Shown here: piece by piece, positions 1 to 7,492 of the stretch | Numbering within the stretch: position 1 is the first letter of the stretch | Layout of the letters: the number at the start of each line of letters is the position of its first letter | Origin: Muricauda sp. SCSIO 65647 | GTDB lineage: Bacteria; Bacteroidota; Bacteroidia; Flavobacteriales; Flavobacteriaceae | Length of the DNA stretch: 64,000 bases | Reading direction: 5' to 3' | Assembly: GCF_021534965.1 (NCBI RefSeq) | Contig: NZ_CP091037.1 | Coordinates: 1,342,501 to 1,406,500 of the forward strand | Made by a program: the position numbers and the translations under genes | The notes under the pieces: generated by a model | Database searches by the model: none | The model's input: the letters and a program-made list of their open reading frames with translations, nothing else | Told to the model about the DNA's origin: nothing

Positions 1-265
1 TGAGTTCAGAAAAGAAAATGGAAAACTCACTTGTTATACCACCTACATCAAAGACGATAAAGGTCATGGTGAAAAACATGAATCATTGGCCATAAAAGAC
101 GTAACATTTGAAGGGGGAAAAGGCACGGGAACGTTCATATTTGCCCACGAGGGGAAAAACTATGAGGTCAGGGCCAAGCTTAAATTAAGCGATGGCAATA
201 CCTTGACCATAAGCTATTCGGCCTGGGGCTATTCAGATAGCGAAACTTGGAAACGGTTAAAATAG
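1..265 (+). CDS. C-terminal fragment of an unknown protein
   Basis: An open frame enters from the left edge (first full codon at position 2) and stops with TAG at 263-265, giving the last 87 residues of a protein. The fragment is polar, rich in Lys, Gly and Thr, and reads like alternating beta strands, ending in SETWKRLK. That resembles the end of small secreted beta-barrel domains, but I cannot name a family. It is followed six bases later by the ABC-type membrane protein on the same strand, so the two may be co-transcribed. No function is proposed. Confidence 0.6.
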   Translation, partial: EFRKENGKLTCYTTYIKDDKGHGEKHESLAIKDVTFEGGKGTGTFIFAHEGKNYEVRAKLKLSDGNTLTISYSAWGYSDSETWKRLK

Positions 266-271
266 TTTTCA

Positions 272-1177
272 ATGCTAAACGGACGGCAAATAGTCGACAA
301 AGATAGAATCTGGAAAGGTATCAAAAAACGGCTCGATTCTGAAAGGGTGACCATACGGTCAGTGCTCTTGGAGTTCAAGTGGAAGCTTATCTTCATATTC
401 TTTTTGATCTTGATAGAATCGGCTATCGAGCTGCTGATTCCTTTGTTCATTGGCTTTGCGATAGACAATGCCCTTGACGGAAGTTATACGGGTGCCATTC
501 AGCTTGGTGTATTGGGTACGCTCATCATTCTGATCGGTGGGGGGCGCCGATTTTTCGATTCAAGAATCTATGCCAAGATATATCGAAGGCTGGGCAATGC
601 AACGCTCTTGAGAATTGAAGAAAATCAGTCGTCGATCAAAACCGCAAGGTTGGGGATGATCAATGAGATTATCGAGTTTTTGGAAAATTCCCTTCCGGCG
701 TTGATCTCCACTATTATTGGAATGGCAGGGGTGGTCATCATCATTGCGAGTCTTAATCTCAATGTATTTCTTGCAGGCCTTGTTGCCACATTTTTGGTCT
801 TTCTCATTTATTTTTTGACCAGAAAAAGAACTACACATTTCAATAGCGTCTACAACAACGAGTTTGAAAAGCAAGTAGATATTATCACGACAAACGATGA
901 TACACTGTTGGCATCTCATCTAAAAAACATGATGAAATGGAATATTAAGCTATCTGACCTGGAAGTATTCAATTTTTCAATGTCATGGCTTGTCTTAATC
1001 GGGTTTTTGGTACTCTCCATAATTTTCTCGGCAAGCCTGGGCAATATGACATATGGAGCTTTGTTTTCGCTGATCATCTATGTTTTTCAATACATAGAAA
1101 GCGTAATCGCCTTACCAGCGTTTTACCAAAATTGGTTACGACTGAAAGAAATAAAGGAGCGGTTAGAAAAGCTGTGA
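272..1177 (+). CDS. ABC-exporter six-TM domain protein without ATPase domain
   Basis: This 301-residue membrane protein has about six hydrophobic segments (roughly residues 37-60, 70-90, 140-160, 162-182, 240-262 and 265-285), arranged like the transmembrane domain of type-I ABC exporters. The opening matches that fold, with a charged N-terminus and then a long first helix with IPLFIGFAIDNAL, typical of TM1 and the loop before TM2. No Walker A, signature or Walker B motif is present, and the frame stops where the nucleotide-binding domain would begin. Stand-alone six-TM ABC proteins are known as a family. The next gene, on the other strand, is not an ATPase, so any partner is encoded elsewhere or the protein has another role. 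The ATG lies six bases after the preceding stop. Confidence 0.72.
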   Translation: MLNGRQIVDKDRIWKGIKKRLDSERVTIRSVLLEFKWKLIFIFFLILIESAIELLIPLFIGFAIDNALDGSYTGAIQLGVLGTLIILIGGGRRFFDSRIYAKIYRRLGNATLLRIEENQSSIKTARLGMINEIIEFLENSLPALISTIIGMAGVVIIIASLNLNVFLAGLVATFLVFLIYFLTRKRTTHFNSVYNNEFEKQVDIITTNDDTLLASHLKNMMKWNIKLSDLEVFNFSMSWLVLIGFLVLSIIFSASLGNMTYGALFSLIIYVFQYIESVIALPAFYQNWLRLKEIKERLEKL

Positions 1178-1238
1178 GCATTCGAAGTGCATACCAAGCG
1201 TTGTCGAAGTGATCCTTGCCAGGGCCACGGGACGATTC

Positions 1239-1640
1239 TCAACGAGCGGCCTTTGGCGAGAAAATTTTATTGAGACTGCTTTTGGTCAGAGGTTTGTCAA
1301 AATATCCTGAAATCAGTGAATGTTGTTTTGCAATTGCCCTATCTTTTGAATTTACAAATGCAGACAGTACATAAATCTCAGGTTTTTTACGATCGCCGGT
1401 CAGCAGCTCGAGGTTCTCGATAAATGCCCATCCGTTCATATCGCCCATGACCAAATCTAGAAGAATGATATCAGGCAATTCTTCCTTTTCATCCAACAGA
1501 TTGGCACAGACCCTTAATCCCTCTTCAGCACTCCCGCAAGCCACAATATTGAACTCCTTGTCGTACTGCTCAATACAATAACGGGTCGCAAATTGCGATA
1601 CCAGATCATCGTCTATGATAAAAATCGTAGTCTGTTTCAA
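1239..1640 (-). CDS. Single-domain response regulator (CheY-like)
   Basis: This 133-residue protein is a lone receiver domain. The acidic pocket is D10-D12, the phospho-acceptor is D62 (IILLDLVMGDMNGW), the switch Ser is S93 (LSAF) and the conserved Lys is K116 (DKPLT). No output domain follows, so it should act by protein contact or as a phosphorelay intermediate. No histidine kinase is encoded in the window. The gene stands alone between a plus-strand membrane protein and the minus-strand YeeE genes. A perfect inverted repeat (1656-1672) and a TAnnTTTG box (1677-1684) lie just upstream. Confidence 0.88.
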   Translation of the reverse strand: MKQTTIFIIDDDLVSQFATRYCIEQYDKEFNIVACGSAEEGLRVCANLLDEKEELPDIILLDLVMGDMNGWAFIENLELLTGDRKKPEIYVLSAFVNSKDRAIAKQHSLISGYFDKPLTKSSLNKIFSPKAAR

Positions 1641-1655
1641 ATACTAGAGTTTGGA

Positions 1656-1684
1656 TGGAATGTATCATTCCACTTACAAAACTA
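1656..1684 (-). promoter_or_regulatory. Promoter and palindrome of the response-regulator gene
   Basis: Read on the minus strand, TAGTTTTG (1684-1677) fits the Bacteroidetes -7 consensus TAnnTTTG. The perfect inverted repeat TGGAATG-TAT-CATTCCA (1656-1672) follows at once, so it would span the transcription start and lie 16 bp before the ATG at 1640. A TTTG at 1712-1709 is too far upstream to be a normal -33 box. The repeat could be an operator or a 5'-UTR hairpin; no regulator is assigned. Confidence 0.45.
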
Positions 1685-1793
1685 ACATCTTTCTAAAGAC
1701 CTGTGAATCAAATTCGTTGTTTGTAAAGAATAAACCGCTCAATTGGGATAAACACGGCCAAAGGTGAAATTCTCTAGATATACCGCACAAAAA

Positions 1794-2207
1794 TCAATGT
1801 GGTAAGCCCTTTTTCAAGTAACCGTAGGCAAAAGCCCCGAGCAATGCCCCAAAGATAACGATCAAAATTGGCCAATACCCTGCACCGGCCAATACGTACA
1901 TCGGCCCCGGACATGCGCCGGCCAAAGCCCACCCTAGGCCAAAGAGGGTGCCACCAACTGCGTAACGAACAACCCCTTTCTCTTTGGGCATTATGATAAT
2001 CTTTTCACCAAAAAACGATCTTACACCAGACTTTTTGACCCATTTGGTGAAAAGTACGCCCAATACCAAGGCCGAACCTATGATACCATACATATGTAGG
2101 GCGTCGAATTGAAACATTTCGTAAATACGAAACCAAGAAGCGGCTTCTGATTTGAACAAGACAATTCCGAAAAAAACACCGACCAAAAGAAATAATAAAC
2201 TTTTCAT
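1794..2207 (-). CDS. YeeE/YedE family transporter, second half (DUF6691-type)
   Basis: This 137-residue membrane protein has about four hydrophobic segments and the signature GACPGPMYVLAGAG near residue 100. It matches the C-terminal half of YeeE/YedE (Sulf_transp) transporters. In full-length TsuA-type members, thiosulfate is passed along conserved Cys residues, and this signature carries one of them. The first half is encoded three bases upstream (2211-2768), so the two probably form one split transporter. It is the last gene of the minus-strand operon that starts with the RND efflux genes. Thiosulfate or related sulfane sulfur as substrate is inference from the family. Confidence 0.85.
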   Translation of the reverse strand: MKSLLFLLVGVFFGIVLFKSEAASWFRIYEMFQFDALHMYGIIGSALVLGVLFTKWVKKSGVRSFFGEKIIIMPKEKGVVRYAVGGTLFGLGWALAGACPGPMYVLAGAGYWPILIVIFGALLGAFAYGYLKKGLPH

Positions 2208-2210
2208 GGC

Positions 2211-2768
2211 CTAAAAAATTAAGGGAAATAATACGTGTACCATTGCCAATCCGCCAGCAAAAAAACCGATTACGGCAATCAACGATGGCAATTGCAGATC
2301 ACTCAAGCCCGAAATGGCATGGCCCGAGGTACAGCCTCCGGCATAACGGGCACCAAACCCCACCAAAAAACCACCTATAAGCAAAATGCCCCAAATCAAA
2401 GGTTCTGATAGCGCTTCGCCAGAAAAAAGTTCAGTAGGCAAATAGGCTTCACCAGCACTCTTGAAACCGAGCAGGTTCAATTTTTCAATACTAGTATCGC
2501 TTATGGCAACTTGGTGGTCAGATGATAGAAAATTAGCTCCGATAAAACCACCCAATACCGCTCCTACTACCACTAGCAGATTCCATCTCCGGGGTCGGGT
2601 ATCTACCTTGAAATAATCGGCAAATTTTCCGGCACCGCTCAAAGAACAAAGGGTTTCGAGGTTTGATGACATACCAAAGCGTTTCCCCATCAGTATCAAT
2701 AAGGCCATGGTCAATGCGATCAAAGGCCCAGAAACATACCAAGGCCAAGGGTTGTACAATGCTTCCAT
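2211..2768 (-). CDS. YeeE/YedE family transporter, first half
   Basis: This 185-residue membrane protein carries the other YeeE/YedE signature, GGCTSGHAISG, near residue 145, followed by a Gly-rich helix. I chose the ATG at 2768 (MEALYNPWPW) because residues in the longer frame upstream are not conserved-looking and because the hydrophobic segments then start normally. It is separated by two bases from the C-terminal half gene. In the TsuA family such Cys-containing loops relay thiosulfate across the inner membrane. Its neighbours are DUF2892 and the RND pump upstream, and persulfide and sulfite enzymes elsewhere in the block, which favours a sulfur substrate. Confidence 0.86.
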   Translation of the reverse strand: MEALYNPWPWYVSGPLIALTMALLILMGKRFGMSSNLETLCSLSGAGKFADYFKVDTRPRRWNLLVVVGAVLGGFIGANFLSSDHQVAISDTSIEKLNLLGFKSAGEAYLPTELFSGEALSEPLIWGILLIGGFLVGFGARYAGGCTSGHAISGLSDLQLPSLIAVIGFFAGGLAMVHVLFPLIF

Positions 2769-2861
2769 AGTTTTGTTTTTTACAAAAATGCACAAATAAC
2801 CACAAGAAACATACCCTTGGCCCCAATCATTGGGCCCATACCTGACAAACAAGGTAAAAAG

Positions 2862-3047
2862 TCAGTCCTTTACTCCCAATTTCTTTAAAATATCTTCCAT
2901 CAAGCACCATTTGGTGATGGACGATTGCAAGAGGTTGACCCCGACAAAAGCGGTGAACCATAACCAGTTTTGGTTTACATAGATGGCCAAAAGCAGGCTT
3001 ATCAAAACAAAACTTCCGGCAATGGCGCGTATTACTCTATTTCTCAT
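2862..3047 (-). CDS. DUF2892 (YgaP-like) membrane protein
   Basis: This 61-residue protein has two hydrophobic helices (about residues 8-25 and 28-46). The second runs into SSITKWCLMEDILKKLG, where the Trp-Cys pair sits at the position of the CP/WC motif usual in DUF2892 proteins. In other bacteria this domain is found fused or next to rhodaneses, as in YgaP, which moves sulfane sulfur at the membrane. It lies 9 bases after the 40-aa ORF and upstream of the YeeE pair on the same strand. The role is inferred only from context. Confidence 0.8.
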   Translation of the reverse strand: MRNRVIRAIAGSFVLISLLLAIYVNQNWLWFTAFVGVNLLQSSITKWCLMEDILKKLGVKD

Positions 3048-3056
3048 TAGTACAGA

Positions 3057-3179
3057 TTATTCACGTTCATTAAATCGTTCTATGGGCATGCCGCTAACGT
3101 CAGAAACTTCTGTGGCCTTAAGATTTCCCAGTACTTTCTTGCGGTACTCCTCAACCGCATTGATCATGACTATTTTCAC
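3057..3179 (-). CDS. Small 40-aa conserved-looking protein after the RND pump gene
   Basis: A short frame of 40 codons starts at GTG 3179 (or ATG at 3167), 3 bases after the RND stop, with AAGGAA spaced nine bases ahead as a ribosome-binding site. The stop is at 3057, nine bases before the DUF2892 gene. The product is hydrophilic and charged: KIVMINAVEEYRKKVLGNLK, then a tail ending PIERFNERE. It has no signal or membrane segment, so it should be cytoplasmic. Its tight fit between two operon genes argues that it is real. I do not recognise a family; a small partner of the pump or of DUF2892 is possible but unproven. Confidence 0.55.
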   Translation of the reverse strand: MKIVMINAVEEYRKKVLGNLKATEVSDVSGMPIERFNERE

Positions 3180-3182
3180 GGC

Positions 3183-6100
3183 TTATTCCTTAAAATTTTT
3201 GCGTTCCATCATATAATACACCAAGGGCACCACCAACAGGGTAAGTACGGTAGAGGCAATGGTACCGCCCATCAAAGAGATGGCCAAACCTTGAAAAATG
3301 GGATCGAACAAAATCACGAAGGCCCCAATGACCACCGTGCCCGCCGTCAACAGAATGGGGGTAGTTCTTACGGCACCGGCCTCTATGACCGCCTGTTTTA
3401 GGGCCGCCCCTTCGTTGACCCTAAGGTTGACAAAATCGATCAACAGCACCGAATTGCGAACCATGATCCCGGCCAGGGCAATCATACCAATAAATGAGGT
3501 AGCCGTAAAAAAGGCGCCCATTAGCCAATGACCCAGCACAATGCCCACCAACGACAAGGGTATGGCTGCCATCATAACCATGGGTGCCTTAAAGTTTTGG
3601 AACCAGCCCACGATTAACATATAGATGATGATGATGACCCCCAAAAAGGCAATGCCAAGGTCGCGGAAGACCTCTAGGGTAATCTGCCACTCCCCGTCCC
3701 ACTTTACGGTAAAATCGTCTTGATATTGGGGCTGTTCCATATAGCGTTCGTTCATTTGGTGGCCCTGGGGCAGGGCAATTTCGTTGAGCTTGTCCGTCAT
3801 TCCCAAAATGGCATAGACCGGACTTTCAAGCTCTCCGGCCATATCAGACATCACATAGACCACTCGCTTTTGGTTCTTGCGGTAAATACTCTTTGGCTTT
3901 ATCCCTCTTTTCACCCGTACCAAATCACCTATGGGATAGAACTGTCCGCTTTGGGAGGTCACCTTAACCCCCAACAGGTCTTCCAAGCTGGAACGGTCTT
4001 TTTCTTCCGTCGTCAGTACCACCCCAATTTGATCATAGGCTTCGGTCTGGTACACATGGGCAACCGGGTTTTCTGAAAGCAGCATGTTCATGGTATGCAC
4101 AATTTGCGTGGTGGTTACCCCATACAACATTGTTTTTTCCTTATCCACCACGAAATCGAATTGCTCTTGATCACTTTCCACCATCCAATCCACATCCACC
4201 ACATCGGCGGTTTCGTTCAAGATGGTCTTTACCTTATCGGCCACTTTGATCTGTTCACCGTAATCTGGACCATAGACTTCAGCTACAATAGTGGACAATA
4301 CCGGGGGACCAGGGGGCACTTCTACAATTTTCACATTGGCGTTATGCCGTTTGGCGATTTCCTGTATTGGGCCACGGAATTTTTTGGCAATGGCATGGCT
4401 TTGGGTACTGCGATCGTGCTTGTCAACCAAATTCACCTGAATATCGCCCATATTACTGCCTTGGCGCAAATCGTAGTGACGTACCAGTCCGTTAAAGGTA
4501 ATGGGTGCCGATACTCCTATATAAGATTGATAATTGACCACTTCGCTTTGTTGTGACAGATAGGTGGCAATTTCTTTGGATACCACGGCCGTACGTTCCA
4601 AGGTGGTGCCCTCAGGCATGTCGATGACCACCTGAAATTCGTTCTTGTTGTCGAAAGGCAACATTTTTACAGCTACGGTCTTGGTAAAGAACAACGCTAC
4701 CGAACCCAGCAACAACAACACCGTGATACCCAAGAACAGCCATCGTTTTTTACCATTTTCGATAAGCGGACGCTCAAAGCGATCGTACATTCGGTAGATA
4801 AAGGAATCTTGAATGGTCTTGGCCGCTTTTTTTCCCTGGCGCTTGTTTTCTTTTTCCCTTAAGAAAAGATATCCTAGGTAGGGTGTAATGGTAAGGGCCA
4901 CAAAAAGGGACAGCAACATGGCTATGGAAGCCCCAATGGGCATGGGCGACATATACGGCCCCATTAGACCAGACACAAAGGCCATGGGCAGTACCGAAGC
5001 AATAACCGTTAAGGTGGCCAAAATGGTTGGATTGCCCACCTCATTGATTGCATAGAGGGCAGCATCTTTAAAGGGCAGATGCTTCATCTTAAAATGCCGG
5101 TGCATGTTCTCCGCAATGATAATGGAATCGTCAACTACGATTCCCGTAACGAACACCAAGGCAAAAAGAGTGATCCGGTTCAGGGTATAATCCAAGAGAT
5201 AATAGCTCAAGAGCGTAAGTGCAAAGGTGATGGGCACGGAGAGGAAGACTACCAATCCACCTCGCCAACCCATGGCCAACATTACCACAAAGGTCACGGC
5301 AATAATGGCCCCGATCAGGTGCAATAACAGCTCTGAAACCTTTTGTGAAGCGGTTTCCCCATAGTTTCGGGTTACGGCCACCTGAACGCCATCGGTAAGC
5401 AAGGTTTTTTTAAGGTACTCCACTTTGTCCAAAACCATATCGGCAATTTTCATGGCATCGGCCCCTTTGCGCTTGGCAATGGAAATGGTCACTGCCGGAT
5501 ATTCCGAAGGATATTTTTCCATCTGTTCACCACTGGCCGCCCCATAACCGAAGGATACATATTTTTTGGGCAGTTCAGGGCCATCCAACACCCGGGCCAC
5601 TTGCTTAAGGTACACCGGTTGGTCATTGTTGGTCCCTACCACCAATAGGTCCAAGTCGTTTTTGGTGCGAAGAAAATTTCCTGTGGTCACATGAAACTCG
5701 GTATCGTTGGCAGTAAAGCTGCCGGCATCCTTTTGGCTATGGTTAATCCTGATCATTTGGGCCACTCGCAAAAAGTCGAGTCCTAGTCCAGCTAAACGAT
5801 CCTTGTCCATCACCACCCTGAATTGGCGGTCCCTGCCACCTATTTTTTTGGTGATGGATACATCGTTCACCTTTTCAATCTCATTGATCAGCTCGTCTGA
5901 AATTTGGCTCAGTTGGTAATCGTCGTACACCTCGCTCCAAACGGTAAGCCCCAACATGGGCACATCATCTATGGCCCGGGTCTTTACCAAGGGCATGGTC
6001 ACGCCTTGGGGCATTTGGTCCATATGCTTGTTGATTTCGTCATACAAACGCACCAAGGAACGTTCAATATCCTCTCCCACATAAAACTGTACGATTACCA

Positions 6101-6383
6101 TACCGGCTTCGTTCATGGAGGTGGAGTACACATATTCTACCCCTTTGATGTTAGAGATGATCTTCTCTAAGGGTTTGGTGATCCGCGATTCCACTTCGGT
6201 GGGATCTGCGCCGGGATAGCCCACAAAAATATCAGCCATGGGCACATCGATCTGCGGTTCTTCTTCACGGGGAATCAAAAATGAGCTATATACCCCGATG
6301 ACCATAAACACGATCATTAATAGCACCGTCAATTTTGAGGTCAAAAACCCCTTTGCTATTTTTCCTGCTAGTCCTTCCTTCAT
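3183..6383 (-). CDS. RND efflux transporter permease (AcrB/HAE1-like)
   Basis: This protein of about 1066 residues is a full-length RND pump. It has an N-terminal TM helix, two large periplasmic loops, and TM4 with the proton-relay pair in GIVVDDSIIIAENM, which is of the HAE (drug/small-molecule) type rather than the heavy-metal type. The second half repeats this layout. I prefer ATG 6383 over the GTG at 6392. It is the third gene of a tripartite operon: outer-membrane protein 7493-8803, adaptor 6393-7484, then this. Sulfur-transport genes follow directly on the same strand. The substrate is unknown; the shared operon suggests a sulfur compound or a product of sulfide stress. Confidence 0.92.
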   Translation of the reverse strand: MKEGLAGKIAKGFLTSKLTVLLMIVFMVIGVYSSFLIPREEEPQIDVPMADIFVGYPGADPTEVESRITKPLEKIISNIKGVEYVYSTSMNEAGMVIVQFYVGEDIERSLVRLYDEINKHMDQMPQGVTMPLVKTRAIDDVPMLGLTVWSEVYDDYQLSQISDELINEIEKVNDVSITKKIGGRDRQFRVVMDKDRLAGLGLDFLRVAQMIRINHSQKDAGSFTANDTEFHVTTGNFLRTKNDLDLLVVGTNNDQPVYLKQVARVLDGPELPKKYVSFGYGAASGEQMEKYPSEYPAVTISIAKRKGADAMKIADMVLDKVEYLKKTLLTDGVQVAVTRNYGETASQKVSELLLHLIGAIIAVTFVVMLAMGWRGGLVVFLSVPITFALTLLSYYLLDYTLNRITLFALVFVTGIVVDDSIIIAENMHRHFKMKHLPFKDAALYAINEVGNPTILATLTVIASVLPMAFVSGLMGPYMSPMPIGASIAMLLSLFVALTITPYLGYLFLREKENKRQGKKAAKTIQDSFIYRMYDRFERPLIENGKKRWLFLGITVLLLLGSVALFFTKTVAVKMLPFDNKNEFQVVIDMPEGTTLERTAVVSKEIATYLSQQSEVVNYQSYIGVSAPITFNGLVRHYDLRQGSNMGDIQVNLVDKHDRSTQSHAIAKKFRGPIQEIAKRHNANVKIVEVPPGPPVLSTIVAEVYGPDYGEQIKVADKVKTILNETADVVDVDWMVESDQEQFDFVVDKEKTMLYGVTTTQIVHTMNMLLSENPVAHVYQTEAYDQIGVVLTTEEKDRSSLEDLLGVKVTSQSGQFYPIGDLVRVKRGIKPKSIYRKNQKRVVYVMSDMAGELESPVYAILGMTDKLNEIALPQGHQMNERYMEQPQYQDDFTVKWDGEWQITLEVFRDLGIAFLGVIIIIYMLIVGWFQNFKAPMVMMAAIPLSLVGIVLGHWLMGAFFTATSFIGMIALAGIMVRNSVLLIDFVNLRVNEGAALKQAVIEAGAVRTTPILLTAGTVVIGAFVILFDPIFQGLAISLMGGTIASTVLTLLVVPLVYYMMERKNFKE

Positions 6384-6392
6384 GGCAACCAC

Positions 6393-7484
6393 TTATTTGA
6401 TGGTCAATTTGGCCCCGTTGTACAATTTGCCCTCAGCAGAAAGAATATAGGTTTCGCCAGCCACAAGACCGGAAAGGACCTCCACCTCTTCCCCAACGGT
6501 TTCACCCAATCGCAGCCATCGTAATATGGCGGTATCATTGGGGCCAAGGGTATAAATGCCGATAAGTTGGCCATGTTTCACCAGAGACGATTTGGGCACG
6601 CTTACCCTTGAACGCCCTAATGGTTCGCCTTCCACCTCAAAGGAAACGGTAGCGAACATACCGGATAGCAATTGCTCGGGCGGGTCGTTCAACGTCACTT
6701 TGGCGATATACTGCCCCCCTGAAAATTGGGCGGAGGGACTCAGCTCGGTGAGTTTTCCCCTAACCGTGGTATCCAAGGCCTTTACAAAAACCGAAGCTTG
6801 GGCCCCAACCTTTAGTTGATTGATCGACCCCTCGGCCACTTTGGCCTCTATTTCATAGGAACCTGGGGCCTCTAAGCTCACCAAGGGCATTCCTGGATTG
6901 GCCATGGCCCCTTCATCAATATGGGTGTTGGTGATCACACCACCAAAGGGTGCCCTGATATTGGCATAGACAAATTGCGCATCTACCTCTTTCCTCATTT
7001 GCTGTGCCGCCTGATAACGAGCCTTGGCCATTTCATAGCGGGAAGTCATGTCGTCCAATTCTTTTTGTGAGGCACTGTTCTGCCCAAATAGGTTCACAAA
7101 ACGCTGATAGTCTTTTTCCGCATTCTGATAGGCCGCCTTTGCCTCAATAATCGAGGCATCTATCTGGGCCCTTTTGGCTTGCAGATCCGTATTCTTTATG
7201 GACAGTAAAAGTTGTCCCTTGTTCACCTTCTGGCCTACTTTAACGGGAATACGATCCACAAAGCCCATCATACGGGTACTTAGGGCAGCACTGTTGACCG
7301 CTGTTATCGGCCCACTCCCGGCATTGATATAGGCTTCAGTGGCCGTTCTTGCGCTGGCCACCTTTGCCGTTATGGGAGCTTGGGAAACTACTTGGGCAGC
7401 ATCGCCTCCCCCACAGCCCATAAGCATTAGGCCAATTATGACCAAGGGCAAGCCCTTGTTAAGCAATGAAACTATTCTATTCAT
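6393..7484 (-). CDS. RND efflux periplasmic adaptor lipoprotein (MFP family)
   Basis: This 363-residue protein opens with a lipoprotein signal (LMLMGCGGG, lipid-bearing Cys at residue 24). The standard adaptor order follows: a lipoyl-like half with VGQKVNKGQLLLSI, an alpha-helical hairpin (about residues 105-165), the second lipoyl half (IRAPFGGVITNTHIDEG), a beta barrel and a membrane-proximal domain. It should bridge the inner-membrane pump to the TolC-like channel. Its stop lies nine bases before the pump ATG, and its start lies eight bases after the TolC-like stop, so the three form one operon. Confidence 0.93.
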   Translation of the reverse strand: MNRIVSLLNKGLPLVIIGLMLMGCGGGDAAQVVSQAPITAKVASARTATEAYINAGSGPITAVNSAALSTRMMGFVDRIPVKVGQKVNKGQLLLSIKNTDLQAKRAQIDASIIEAKAAYQNAEKDYQRFVNLFGQNSASQKELDDMTSRYEMAKARYQAAQQMRKEVDAQFVYANIRAPFGGVITNTHIDEGAMANPGMPLVSLEAPGSYEIEAKVAEGSINQLKVGAQASVFVKALDTTVRGKLTELSPSAQFSGGQYIAKVTLNDPPEQLLSGMFATVSFEVEGEPLGRSRVSVPKSSLVKHGQLIGIYTLGPNDTAILRWLRLGETVGEEVEVLSGLVAGETYILSAEGKLYNGAKLTIK

Positions 7485-7492
7485 GGTCTTTA

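Noticed and set aside
1178-1238. Repeated words TTCGAAGTG / TCGAAGTG, like the dispersed repeats seen in flavobacterial intergenic DNA
   Set aside because: Only two short partial copies are seen, and no further copies in the window; too little to call a repeat family.
2769-2852. N-terminal extension of the first YeeE gene
   Set aside because: The added 28 residues are not hydrophobic in the family pattern and look like untranslated sequence; ATG 2768 gives the normal start.
4095-4556. Long antisense open frame inside the RND pump gene
   Set aside because: It is a shadow of the pump reading frame, with no start signal, no recognised domain, and unusual amino-acid make-up.
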